Shown: positions 9,214-18,481 of the stretch, piece by piece
How the letters are laid out: each line of letters begins with the position of its first letter
Numbering within the stretch: position 1 is the first letter of the stretch
Assembly (NCBI GenBank): GCA_007125155.1
Contig: SLDR01000003.1
Coordinates: forward strand, 1 to 50,195
DNA: 50,195 bases
Source of the DNA: Candidatus Campbelliibacteriota bacterium
GTDB lineage: Bacteria > Patescibacteriota > Minisyncoccia > Phycocordibacterales > CSBR16-193
Reading direction: 5' to 3'
Program-made: the position numbers and the translations under genes
The notes under the pieces: generated by a model
The model's input: the letters and a program-made list of their open reading frames with translations, nothing else
Told to the model about the DNA's origin: nothing
Databases searched by the model: none

Positions 9214-10848
9214 TCAGCTATCCGGTTTCTCCCTCGGAGCGGGCTCCGAATCGTTTTTGGAGCGTTTTGATCCGGGCGGTTCACTGAGCGGAATTGCCAC
9301 AGGTGGATGTTCTCGGCCTCCACTTCGCTCGAACCATGTGGTTACACTGCTCTCTTTGGAACCCACATTGGAGCTCTTCTCGATCTCCCTGACGGTTTCC
9401 GAGGCAATGTTCGGATCAACTCCGAGGTCGGATTGAGATTTGATCATGAGCCGTAAGGCCTTTGATCGTCCCTCTCCTAAAAGGACCTCGGCCTTTTTAA
9501 GGCCTTCGTGTTGCGCTACGACGCCCTGAGCCGTGTATATTTCAGTTTGTTTCGCTTGCAGGGCTTCGGCTAACTTTTTGGTATCGCCGTGCGCCTCCCA
9601 GTCAACAAGACGAAAAGCTTTCATCGCGAATCCGATTCCCGGGACTATTCCTTCTCCTCCCAGCCCTTTCGCTTCCAGCTTTTCGGACTTCGTCATTTCT
9701 TTCTCAACTGATGAAGGTCCGTTACCTTCCTGATATTCATCGTCGTGTCTCAGATGTTTGTAGATCCCGTGGCTGATCTCATCCAACAGACTCAGGATAT
9801 CGTTAAGGCCCTTTTCCCCATTTTCCGCTTCTTTTAGAGCCTTATAATAATCCTTATCTGTCTTTTTACCTCTCTTTTTGAGATCTTCCAGCTTCTCTCT
9901 GGCGTCCATGTATTCTTCCACTATTCGTTGATAGTAGGTTGCGGTGCAGTTGAACAGCATCATGTGCCTCTCGATCGGTGAGCCGTGAGCTTTCTTAAGT
10001 TTGATCCAGAATGCATAGGTCAAGGGAGCCGGTTCGTAGAGTTCTTTGTATCCGTCACCTTTGTTTCCGTCAGGGTCGCCTATGTCCGGATCATATGTAT
10101 CGTGGGCGAATTCACCTCTTTTGGGATCTGTCGCATTTTTACCTTTATGGACAGCCACCCTGTGAGTGGCGAAGAAGTCTTCAATTCCCGCTTCCACCGC
10201 ACCGTCCAAAAGAGGGTAGAAATTACCCATATAATAGTATATGGGAGTAACCGGGATCACGAGTTGCCACGTCGGCAATAGAAGCAGGTTGATCTTCGAG
10301 TTATCTCCGGCCAATTCAACCCCCTGCTTATAAACCGGGCGGTAGGAAACGAAAAGAAGATTGTCAACTTCCTTACCCTGATTGGGAGATACCCTAATTC
10401 TGTTTTTGAGGGACGGTTCCGTCGCCGGCCCGCCTGTTCCACCGCTTTCTTCGAGTCTTTTTCGGTCCACTTTGAATCTGTGGATGTAGACCTGCGGCCA
10501 GTACGGGCTGATAAACCGAATACCGAATTTTTCCCATAGGAATTCATGGAACGGTTTTGTGTAGTTGCTCACGTCCCTGAAGAATACCTTCAATCTTTCT
10601 TTTTCATCTTTTGTTTTTACGATCCATCTTCGTCCGTCAGAGTCTTCGGCACTGGATAGTTTATATCCGCCAACATTGACCCAAATTTCTTGAAGGTTCT
10701 CACCTCTGTTCTTAAAGACCGCAGTGCCTCTGGGCGGTTGAAAGAACCACCATCCCATACTCGATAGGATTATTATTAGCACTATGGCAGAGATGGCGTT
10801 TAGCGCCAGGATCGCTACAAGAATTAAAAATACCGTGAGATATTCCAT
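9214..10848 (-). CDS. SPFH/band-7 (stomatin/flotillin-like) membrane protein
   Basis: N-terminal TM, PPRGTAVFKNRGENLQEIWVNVGGY, and a band-7-like C-terminus ALQAKQTEIYTAQGVVAQHEGLKKAEVLLGEGRSKAL. ATG at 10848 with AGGAGG just upstream. Confidence 0.6.
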   Translation of the reverse strand: MEYLTVFLILVAILALNAISAIVLIIILSSMGWWFFQPPRGTAVFKNRGENLQEIWVNVGGYKLSSAEDSDGRRWIVKTKDEKERLKVFFRDVSNYTKPFHEFLWEKFGIRFISPYWPQVYIHRFKVDRKRLEESGGTGGPATEPSLKNRIRVSPNQGKEVDNLLFVSYRPVYKQGVELAGDNSKINLLLLPTWQLVIPVTPIYYYMGNFYPLLDGAVEAGIEDFFATHRVAVHKGKNATDPKRGEFAHDTYDPDIGDPDGNKGDGYKELYEPAPLTYAFWIKLKKAHGSPIERHMMLFNCTATYYQRIVEEYMDAREKLEDLKKRGKKTDKDYYKALKEAENGEKGLNDILSLLDEISHGIYKHLRHDDEYQEGNGPSSVEKEMTKSEKLEAKGLGGEGIVPGIGFAMKAFRLVDWEAHGDTKKLAEALQAKQTEIYTAQGVVAQHEGLKKAEVLLGEGRSKALRLMIKSQSDLGVDPNIASETVREIEKSSNVGSKESSVTTWFERSGGREHPPVAIPLSEPPGSKRSKNDSEPAPREKPDS

Positions 10849-11050
10849 TTTGTCCTCCTTTTTTTTTGTGTTCGTTATCAAAGAATTCTGTCTAGATAAT
10901 GCTTTAAAAATGAAATATTGTCAATGTTTCAAACTTAGATTCGGGCTTCTTACTGAACGATCTATTTGATAAATTACTGAGAATAATAAGAAAAAACGCC
11001 CCATTACGGTTTTATAAGTTCTTTGAAGAATAAACAAAAAAAGTTTCTGA

Positions 11051-13012
11051 TCAGGTCCAGATCGGTTCGAATGTCAGCCGTCTTTCGTCGAGATCGGCAT
11101 CTAGAAGCTTTACCTTTATTCCGTCACCCAAAGTGAACCTTTTTCCGGCCTCTTTTCCTATGAGGGCGAATGCTTTTTCATCGAATTCATAAAAGTCGTC
11201 ATTTAGTTTGCTTACATGTATCATTCCGGAGGAAAGGGTGGTCTTCTCTTCGACGTAAAGACCCCAACTTGTTACTCCTGATATTACGGCATCGAAGGTC
11301 TTACCTTCATGTTTCTTCATGAACTCCACCTGTTTGAGTTTAATGGATTCCCTCTCCGCTTCAGCTGCCTTTATTTCGGCCTCTGTTGACTCTTTTGCTA
11401 TAGCTTCAAGGGAAGCCACCTCGTCGGAGCTTATCTTCTTTCCATTAAGTCTTTTTAAGAGAAGGCGGTGGACCACCAGGTCCGGGTACCGTCGAATGGG
11501 AGAGGTGAAGTGGGTGTAGTATCTGAAAGCCAGTCCGAAGTGTCCCACGTTCTTTGTAGAGTATACGGCCTTGGCCATTGAACGAATGGTCGCGGTCTTT
11601 ACCAACGTTTCTTCGTTTTTACCGGTTACCGCTTTAAGCACTCTGTTGAGGTCCTTCGGTCCCAGATCATCCGGTTCAACGGAAACATTGTGTCCGAGAG
11701 CATTAAAGAGAATCAAAAGATCTTCCATTTTTTCCGAATCGGGGCGATCGTGAATTCGATATATAACACTTCCTTTTTTTCCTTTGTCTTGCTTGGTCCC
11801 TTTATTAAGGAAGTGGGCCACTTCGCGGTTGGCCAAAAGCATCAGGTCCTCTATCAATTTATTGGTGTCAAGGCGTTCTTTTATATATATTCTTTTCGGT
11901 GTCCCGTCACCGTCCAGTTCGAAGCCAACCTCGTTGGTATCAAAGTCGAGGGCTCCTTTTTTGAATTTTTTCTTTCTGAGTTTTTTGGCGATCGAGTTGA
12001 TTATCTTTAACTCTTCAGCCATTTCTCCCTCTCCGGCGTCGATAACCTTCTGCGCTTCTTCATATGTAAATCTTCTGTCGGACGAGATCAATGTTCTTCC
12101 GAACCATCTTTTTTTTATTTCCCCATCCTCTGTTATGGAGAAGACGGCGGAGAAGGCGCGTTTTTCTTCATTGGGGTTCAGACTGCAAAGATCATTTGAA
12201 AGAACCTCGGGGAGCATCGGTATGGTCCTGTCCACCAGATAGACCGAAGTTCCTCTTTTGCGGGCCTCTTTGTCGATCTTCTCTCCTTCGTTAACGTAGA
12301 AAGAAACGTCGGCAATGTGGATACCGACCTCCCATGTGTCTCCTACGGTTTTTTTAATAGACAGGGCGTCATCGAAATCTTTTGCGTTTTCAGGATCAAT
12401 CGTAAACGTCTTTCTGTCTCTCATATCCTTTCGACCTTCTTTGCCGATCGATATTTCTGACAGCTCCGTTTTGAGACCTTCCGCCTCTATAAGAATTTTT
12501 TCCGGAAATTCGGTCTCAAATCCTTTTTCTTTCACTATGGCGTTCATCTCAACGTTGTGCTCGCCGGCTTTTCCTATGATCGAAACCACCTTTGCTTGAG
12601 GATTTTTTTTATGGTCATCCCAGCGGATCATTTTAACCACCGCTTTGTGACCTTCGCGGATGTTTTTTGGGGGGTCGGATATCTGAAAACTCCTGTAGGA
12701 TCTTCTGTCATCGGGAGTTAGGTAATAGGTCCCGTTGGATCTTTCTATGGTGCCAACGAATTCCTGTCTTGCTCGGTTGATGATCTTGATAACCTCGCCT
12801 TGGATCCTCCGGCCTTTTCTGAGGGATCGAATCGAGACCTTCACCTCGTCGCCGTGCAAGGCCGTGTTTAAAAAGTTCTCTTGTATCTCTATGTCTTCTT
12901 TGAATATTTCAGACCCGAGATAACCCACGCCGTGGGAGGTTATGCTTATTACCCCTTCAAAGATGTTCTTTTTTTTGTCCCTAACGTTTTTTTTGCTCGA
13001 TGATCTTTTCAT
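11051..13012 (-). CDS. rnr: Ribonuclease R (RNase II/R family)
   Basis: RKTFTIDPENAKDFDDALSIKK, VGIHIADVSFYV, YTHFTSPIRRYPDLVVHRLL, C-terminal S1 domain. ATG at 13012 preferred. Confidence 0.95.
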   Translation of the reverse strand: MKRSSSKKNVRDKKKNIFEGVISITSHGVGYLGSEIFKEDIEIQENFLNTALHGDEVKVSIRSLRKGRRIQGEVIKIINRARQEFVGTIERSNGTYYLTPDDRRSYRSFQISDPPKNIREGHKAVVKMIRWDDHKKNPQAKVVSIIGKAGEHNVEMNAIVKEKGFETEFPEKILIEAEGLKTELSEISIGKEGRKDMRDRKTFTIDPENAKDFDDALSIKKTVGDTWEVGIHIADVSFYVNEGEKIDKEARKRGTSVYLVDRTIPMLPEVLSNDLCSLNPNEEKRAFSAVFSITEDGEIKKRWFGRTLISSDRRFTYEEAQKVIDAGEGEMAEELKIINSIAKKLRKKKFKKGALDFDTNEVGFELDGDGTPKRIYIKERLDTNKLIEDLMLLANREVAHFLNKGTKQDKGKKGSVIYRIHDRPDSEKMEDLLILFNALGHNVSVEPDDLGPKDLNRVLKAVTGKNEETLVKTATIRSMAKAVYSTKNVGHFGLAFRYYTHFTSPIRRYPDLVVHRLLLKRLNGKKISSDEVASLEAIAKESTEAEIKAAEAERESIKLKQVEFMKKHEGKTFDAVISGVTSWGLYVEEKTTLSSGMIHVSKLNDDFYEFDEKAFALIGKEAGKRFTLGDGIKVKLLDADLDERRLTFEPIWT

Positions 13013-13087
13013 GTTGAGTTTTATAATATACCATAAACTTATTTTGAAAAAATCGTCTCTTGATATTCTTAAAGAACTTTGAGGCAA

Positions 13088-13116
13088 TTGACCTTTGTCG
13101 TCGGCTTTGCTAGGAT
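13088..13116 (+). promoter_or_regulatory. Sigma70-type promoter for rpsP
   Basis: TTGACC (13088-13093), 17-nt spacer, TAGGAT (13111-13116), ATG 7 nt later. Confidence 0.6.
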
Positions 13117-13123
13117 AGCCATC

Positions 13124-13726
13124 ATGTTGAAGATAAGATTACAGCGTGTCGGTAGGCGTCATCAGCCAAGTTTCCGTATAGTTGTCATTGAATCCACGAA
13201 AGGACCGAAGAGTGGCGGTTTTGTGGAGATATTGGGAAGCTATGATCCGACCCAAAAAGAAAGGACTCAGATCAAGTCAGAGCGTGTCGAGTACTGGATC
13301 TCAAATGGGGCCAAGTTGTCCGGGACCGTTCATAACCTTTTGATAACCCAAGGAGTCATCAAAGGTGAAAAGGTGAATGTCTTGCCTCGAAAAACACCCT
13401 TGGTTACCGAAGCTCCCGATGAGAAAAAAGAGGATGTGAAAATAGAGGAAAAAGCATCCGAAACCTCTGAGGGGGTGGCGGATGAAGAAAGTTCCGCTTC
13501 AGAGGATGTCGCAGGTGGTAAGGAGACCGAAGGTGAGGTATCCGAGAACGGGGAGCTTGAGACCGGGTCCGAGAAAGATGCCGAGGAAGGGGAACCGGCC
13601 GGTGAGATCGAAAGCGGTAAAACCGAGACCGAGGCAGAGGAGGGGTCCGATACAACCAAAGAGGAGGGGTCCGATACAACCAAAGATGAACCCGACGAGG
13701 TTGCAAAAAAAGCATCCGAGAAATGA
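13124..13726 (+). CDS. rpsP: 30S ribosomal protein S16 with long acidic C-terminal extension
   Basis: MLKIRLQRVGRRHQPSFRIVVIESTKGPKSGGFVEILGSYDP, then ~110 aa of E/S/G/T-rich tail. Confidence 0.95.
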   Translation: MLKIRLQRVGRRHQPSFRIVVIESTKGPKSGGFVEILGSYDPTQKERTQIKSERVEYWISNGAKLSGTVHNLLITQGVIKGEKVNVLPRKTPLVTEAPDEKKEDVKIEEKASETSEGVADEESSASEDVAGGKETEGEVSENGELETGSEKDAEEGEPAGEIESGKTETEAEEGSDTTKEEGSDTTKDEPDEVAKKASEK

Positions 13727-13909
13727 GCGCTCGAGGATCGTTATATATTTTAAGCCGAATTTGATCGGTCCTTTTTGTTTATAGATGTTATTGACAGATT
13801 CAAAAAAGATGCTTAAACTTCGTAAAGCAGGCATTTTGTGGCGGCATCCTGTCGCCCCAACGGTCGAGTTATCTGCATAGATTGTTTTTTACGAGTTAAT
13901 TCTGAATTT

Positions 13910-14236
13910 ATGGAAAAGGATCAGGAGTTCTTAGAGTATGTGATAAAGTCTTTAGTTGATAATCCCGACAAAGTGAAGGTCGACAGAAAGGTCGACGAAA
14001 TGGGAGTTCTTATGACTCTCGATATTGATCCGGCCGACATGGGAAAGGTCATCGGCCGATCCGGGAATACCGCCAAAGCTATTAGGACTTTACTTAGAGT
14101 TGTGGGAATGAAGAACAATGCCCGCGTTAATCTTAAGATAAATGAGCCAAAGGGAGGTTCAGGCGGACACAAAGGCTATTCCGACGAACCTGCGAAGAAA
14201 GATGTAGATGAAGCCATGAGCGATCTGAAGCTCTAA
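13910..14236 (+). CDS. khpA: KH-domain RNA-binding protein (KhpA/YlqC family)
   Basis: LEYVIKSLVDNPDKVKV...DPADMGKVIGRSGNTAKAIRTLLRV. ATG at 13910. Confidence 0.9.
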   Translation: MEKDQEFLEYVIKSLVDNPDKVKVDRKVDEMGVLMTLDIDPADMGKVIGRSGNTAKAIRTLLRVVGMKNNARVNLKINEPKGGSGGHKGYSDEPAKKDVDEAMSDLKL

Positions 14237-14333
14237 TGAGACTGGTATCATCATATCTTATTCATTCCGACGAAAGCTCCGGACTTACCGGGGTTTTTGT
14301 TTATAGATCTGTTGATGTTAAAAATATATTATC

Positions 14334-14990
14334 ATGATAACTTTTCATGTTATTACCCTCTTTCCCGAGGTGGTGGAACCTTATCTTAAAACCTCCATAC
14401 TCGGAAGGGCGATCGAAAAAAAGAGAGTATCAGTTAAACTCTACGGCTTAAGGGATTATCTTGAAGACCCCCGTGAGCGGGTCGACGGGAGACCGTTCGG
14501 AGGAGGTCCGGGAATGGTGATACGTCCCGAACCTGTCGTAAGGGCGATAATGAAGGCCAAAGGAAGAAAGAAGAATGTTAAGATCATCTTTTTTGACAGA
14601 AAAGGAAAGCGATTTACCAATGATCACGCCATACATCTATCTTCGAACTATCGCCATTTGGTACTGGTGTCCGGACGTTATGAGGGTATAGACGCCAGGG
14701 TTTATGAGGTCCTTAAAGATAGGGGTGATAATGTAGAACGCTTATCTATGGGATCTTATATTTTGACCGGAGGCGAGATCCCGGCGCTGGCGGTCATAGA
14801 TTGCGTATCCAGACAGATAAGAGGGGTGCTGGGGGACCCTGACTCTTTGGAGGAAGGTCGCTCTGCAGGACGGTCCGTTTACACCAGACCGCAATCCTTT
14901 TATCACGGAAAAAGAAAGTATTCGGTCCCCGGAGTGTTGACCTCCGGCCATCATTCCAAAATAGAAAAGTGGAGGAGAGGGAGAGCTTAG
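14334..14990 (+). CDS. trmD: tRNA (guanine-N1)-methyltransferase
   Basis: ITFHVITLFPEVVEPYLKTSILGRA, VDGRPFGGGPGMV, SGRYEGIDARV, SMGSYILTGGEIPALAVID. Confidence 0.97.
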   Translation: MITFHVITLFPEVVEPYLKTSILGRAIEKKRVSVKLYGLRDYLEDPRERVDGRPFGGGPGMVIRPEPVVRAIMKAKGRKKNVKIIFFDRKGKRFTNDHAIHLSSNYRHLVLVSGRYEGIDARVYEVLKDRGDNVERLSMGSYILTGGEIPALAVIDCVSRQIRGVLGDPDSLEEGRSAGRSVYTRPQSFYHGKRKYSVPGVLTSGHHSKIEKWRRGRA

Positions 14991-15024
14991 AAAGGTTGTA
15001 TTTAAAGAATATTATCCGGTATTG

Positions 15025-15052
15025 TTGACTTTTTTTCATAAGGATGTAATAT
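15025..15052 (+). promoter_or_regulatory. Sigma70-type promoter upstream of rpoB
   Basis: TTGACT (15025-15030), 16-nt spacer, TAATAT (15047-15052). Confidence 0.6.
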
Positions 15053-15182
15053 GTTTTTTCATATACGGCTTTTGATTGAGTTGAGGCAGCCATCTCAAGG
15101 CGGAGACACTTGAATAATCATTAAAGGATAATCAATATCATTGACCTCTATTATTTTATAGGTTTTTAGTTTGTTCTCGTAA

Positions 15183-15216
15183 CGGACCGAATTTTTTGGT
15201 CCGGCGGAGTTTTTTG
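15183..15216 (+). promoter_or_regulatory. Leader hairpin plus T-tract upstream of rpoB
   Basis: CGGACC-loop-GGTCCG (15183-15203), then a TTTTTT tract at about 15211-15216, ~48 nt before the rpoB ATG. Confidence 0.35.
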
Positions 15217-15263
15217 TGTCTTAAGAGATAATTATTATAAAAAATATTAATGGTTTTTAGCTT

Positions 15264-18200
15264 ATGAGTCCAAATTCTTCTTCAACCAGTGTCGGTTTTT
15301 ACCCGAAAAAACATTTCAAGGCCTATCGGGAACCTCTTATGGAGATCCCCGATCTCGTTAAGGACCAGCGGGAATCTTTTGACCGTCTGATCAAAAACGG
15401 TCTTAAGGAAGTGTTTCAAGAGTTCTCTCCGATAAAGGATTTTTCGGAGAAGAAGTTCGAGCTCGTTTTCGGTGATATAGAGTTGGGAGAGCCGACTATG
15501 ACAGAACAGGAAGCGAAGGAGTATAAACTTTCATACGAGGCTCCTCTTAAAGTGAAGGTAACACTCAAGAACAAAGTATTGGGAACCGAGAAGGAGCAGG
15601 AGATCTTCATGTCCGAGGTCCCGATGATGACGAAAAACGTCACTTTCATAATAAGCGGAATCGAGAGGGTTATAGTTCCTCAGCTCGCTCGTTCTTTCGG
15701 TGTTTTTTTCACATCCTCGATAATAAAGGGAGACCGTTATTTCGGTGCCAAGATCATACCTTTGCGAGGTGTTTGGATAGAAATGGAAACCGAACCTGAT
15801 GAAGCAATATATGTTCGTCTTGACCGAAAAAGGAAGATGCCGGTAACCTCGCTGCTGAGAATATTGGGAGCCGAGAGCGATAAACAGATAAAGGCTTTGT
15901 TCTCAGGTAATGAAAAAGCACTTTATCATATAAACAAAACACTGGAAAAGGATATCGCCAAGACGGTTGATGAGGCCGCGGTCGAGCTTTACAAACGACT
16001 TCGTGACGGAGATCTGGCGACACCCGAGAATGCCCTGGCTTTTATTCGTTCTCTATTCTCTTCGGATAGATATGATTTCTCAAAGGTCGGACGGTTTAGA
16101 TTCAATCAAAGATTCAATTTACCTGTTGATAAGAAGGATATCGAAAAGAGAGAGATAACCAATGAAGATCTTTCACTTATAATAGGTCACATTGCCGAAC
16201 TTAACAGCGACCCTCAGGCACAGGAAGATGACATAGATCACTTGGGATCTCGTCGGGTCAGATATTTTGATGAAACTTTTCAACAGAAAGTAAGAGTGGG
16301 GATGGCCCAGATGAAGAGGAATATACAGAACAGAATGTCCACCATCGAGACCGAGATGACCCTTCCGGTCAATTTCATAAGCCCAAAACCGTTACAGGCC
16401 CGTATTAAGGAGTTCTTCACCACCAATCAGCTTTCCCAGTTCATGCAACAGGAGAATTCCTTGACGGAGATAGAGCATCTCCGTACTCTATCGGCACTAG
16501 GTCCCGGCGGGTTGAATCGAGCCAGAGCCGGATTTGAGGTCCGTGATGTTTACCCTTCGCACTACGGACGCCTGTGTCCCGTACATACTCCTGAAGGCGC
16601 CAACATCGGACTCATATTAAGACTTACTCTTTACGCGAGAGTTAATGAATTCGGAATGATAGAGTCTCCTTACGCGAAAGTTAAAAAAGGTGTCGTAACC
16701 GGAGAGATATCATACATGAGTGCCCTTGAGGAAGAGAACCACAAGATCGCTCATGCCGCAGTTGACATGGATGCATCAGGTCGTTTACTCGGAGATGAGG
16801 TTTCAGTTAGAATAAAGGGTTCTAATGGAATGGTTCCGCCGGAAGAAGTTGATTATATAGATGTGGCAACCGGTCAGGCATTTTCCATCGCAACATGTCT
16901 TATTCCTTTTTTGAGTCATGACGACGCCAACAGGGCTCTTATGGGCTCCAACATGCAAAAACAAGCGGTTCCATGTATCGTTCCTGAAGCGCCGATCGTT
17001 GCGACGGGGATCGAGGACAGGGCCGTTAAGGATATGGGTCGTGTTATCTGTGCTGAAGAACCCGGTGAGGTAACTTATGTCGATGCTCGTAAAATAGTTA
17101 TGAGAGTTAAAGGCGGAAAAGAAAAGACATATCCTTTGATACAGTTCTTAAAAACCAACAGTTTTACCTGTTTTCATCAGCGTCCCGCAGTAAATAAAGG
17201 TCAGAAGGTCAAAAAAGGTGATCTTCTTGCTGACATATCTTCAAGTGATAACGGTCAGATAGCCTTGGGTCAGAATGTTTTCGTGGCATTCATGTCCTGG
17301 TCGGGAGCCAATTATGAGGATGCCATCATTATATCGGAGCGTCTCATAAAAAACAGCAAATTCACCAGTATTCACATAGAAGAGTTCGTTGTTTACGTAA
17401 GGGATACCAAACTCGGACCCGAAGTCACAACTTGCGACATACCCAATGTGGGCGAGGTCAAACTTCGAAACCTTGATGAAGATGGGATAATCCGCATGGG
17501 AGCCGAGGTTGAGACAGGAGATATACTTGTGGGTAAAATAACCCCCAAGGGAGAGACTCAACTGACACCGGAAGAGAGACTTCTGCGTTCTCTATTCGGT
17601 GAGAAAGCTCGCGATGTCAAGGATACCTCCAAAAGGATAGAGGGAGGAAAAAGAGGTCGAGTTATAGGTATTAAGGTGTTCTCCAGAGAAAAGGGGGACA
17701 AACTAGAGTCGGGTATCATTAAGAGGATCCATATTGAAGTGGCTCAGATCAGAAACATCATCGTCGGCGATAAGTTGGCCGGCAGGCATGGGAATAAAGG
17801 TGTTATTTCGAAGGTTCTCCCGGAGGAAGATATGCCGTACATGTCCGACGGTACACCTGTTGATGTTATATTGACACCTCTTGGTATACCCAGCAGGATG
17901 AACCTGGGTCAAATATTGGAGATGCACCTGGGGATGGCCGCCAACACACTGAAGTATCAGGCGATCGTACCGCCCTTTGCGGGGGCTAATGCCGAAGAGA
18001 TAAAAGACGAACTTGAGAAGATCGGCTTTAATAGAAGCGGAAAGACGAAGCTTTATGATGGAAGGACCGGAGAAGCCTTCGATCAAGACGTTGCTGTAGG
18101 TTATATGTACATTCTTAAGCTTCACCACATGGTGGAAGACAAGATACACATGAGATTCATTGGCCCGTATTCTCTGATAACCCAACAGCCTCTCGGAGGA

Positions 18201-18446
18201 AAAGCGCAGAACGGAGGTCAGAGGTTGGGAGAGATGGAGGTCTGGGCTCTATTGGGTTACGGATCCGCTTACAACCTTAGAGAGATGCTTACCATAAAAT
18301 CCGATGACATATCGGGGCGTTCCGCCGCTTTTGATGCCATGGTGAAGGGTGAACCGATAAAACAGCTTAACACCCCCGCTTCATTCAACGTCTTGTTGAA
18401 CACTTTGCGTGGTATCGCATTGGATATAGATCTCAAAAAAGAATAA
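15264..18446 (+). CDS. rpoB: DNA-directed RNA polymerase subunit beta
   Basis: GRLCPVHTPEGANIGLI, GQNVFVAFMSWSGANYEDAIIIS, GDKLAGRHGNKGVIS, GGKAQNGGQRLGEMEVWALLGYGSA. Confidence 0.99.
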   Translation: MSPNSSSTSVGFYPKKHFKAYREPLMEIPDLVKDQRESFDRLIKNGLKEVFQEFSPIKDFSEKKFELVFGDIELGEPTMTEQEAKEYKLSYEAPLKVKVTLKNKVLGTEKEQEIFMSEVPMMTKNVTFIISGIERVIVPQLARSFGVFFTSSIIKGDRYFGAKIIPLRGVWIEMETEPDEAIYVRLDRKRKMPVTSLLRILGAESDKQIKALFSGNEKALYHINKTLEKDIAKTVDEAAVELYKRLRDGDLATPENALAFIRSLFSSDRYDFSKVGRFRFNQRFNLPVDKKDIEKREITNEDLSLIIGHIAELNSDPQAQEDDIDHLGSRRVRYFDETFQQKVRVGMAQMKRNIQNRMSTIETEMTLPVNFISPKPLQARIKEFFTTNQLSQFMQQENSLTEIEHLRTLSALGPGGLNRARAGFEVRDVYPSHYGRLCPVHTPEGANIGLILRLTLYARVNEFGMIESPYAKVKKGVVTGEISYMSALEEENHKIAHAAVDMDASGRLLGDEVSVRIKGSNGMVPPEEVDYIDVATGQAFSIATCLIPFLSHDDANRALMGSNMQKQAVPCIVPEAPIVATGIEDRAVKDMGRVICAEEPGEVTYVDARKIVMRVKGGKEKTYPLIQFLKTNSFTCFHQRPAVNKGQKVKKGDLLADISSSDNGQIALGQNVFVAFMSWSGANYEDAIIISERLIKNSKFTSIHIEEFVVYVRDTKLGPEVTTCDIPNVGEVKLRNLDEDGIIRMGAEVETGDILVGKITPKGETQLTPEERLLRSLFGEKARDVKDTSKRIEGGKRGRVIGIKVFSREKGDKLESGIIKRIHIEVAQIRNIIVGDKLAGRHGNKGVISKVLPEEDMPYMSDGTPVDVILTPLGIPSRMNLGQILEMHLGMAANTLKYQAIVPPFAGANAEEIKDELEKIGFNRSGKTKLYDGRTGEAFDQDVAVGYMYILKLHHMVEDKIHMRFIGPYSLITQQPLGGKAQNGGQRLGEMEVWALLGYGSAYNLREMLTIKSDDISGRSAAFDAMVKGEPIKQLNTPASFNVLLNTLRGIALDIDLKKE

Positions 18447-18481
18447 AAATTATTTAAAAAATAAGTAGTTCGCCTATTATT

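Noticed and set aside
13330-13834. Several overlapping ORFs on both strands inside rpsP (for example 13330..13683 -, 13482..13784 +)
   Set aside because: Shadow ORFs from the biased, repetitive codons of the S16 acidic tail; no start signals or recognisable domains.
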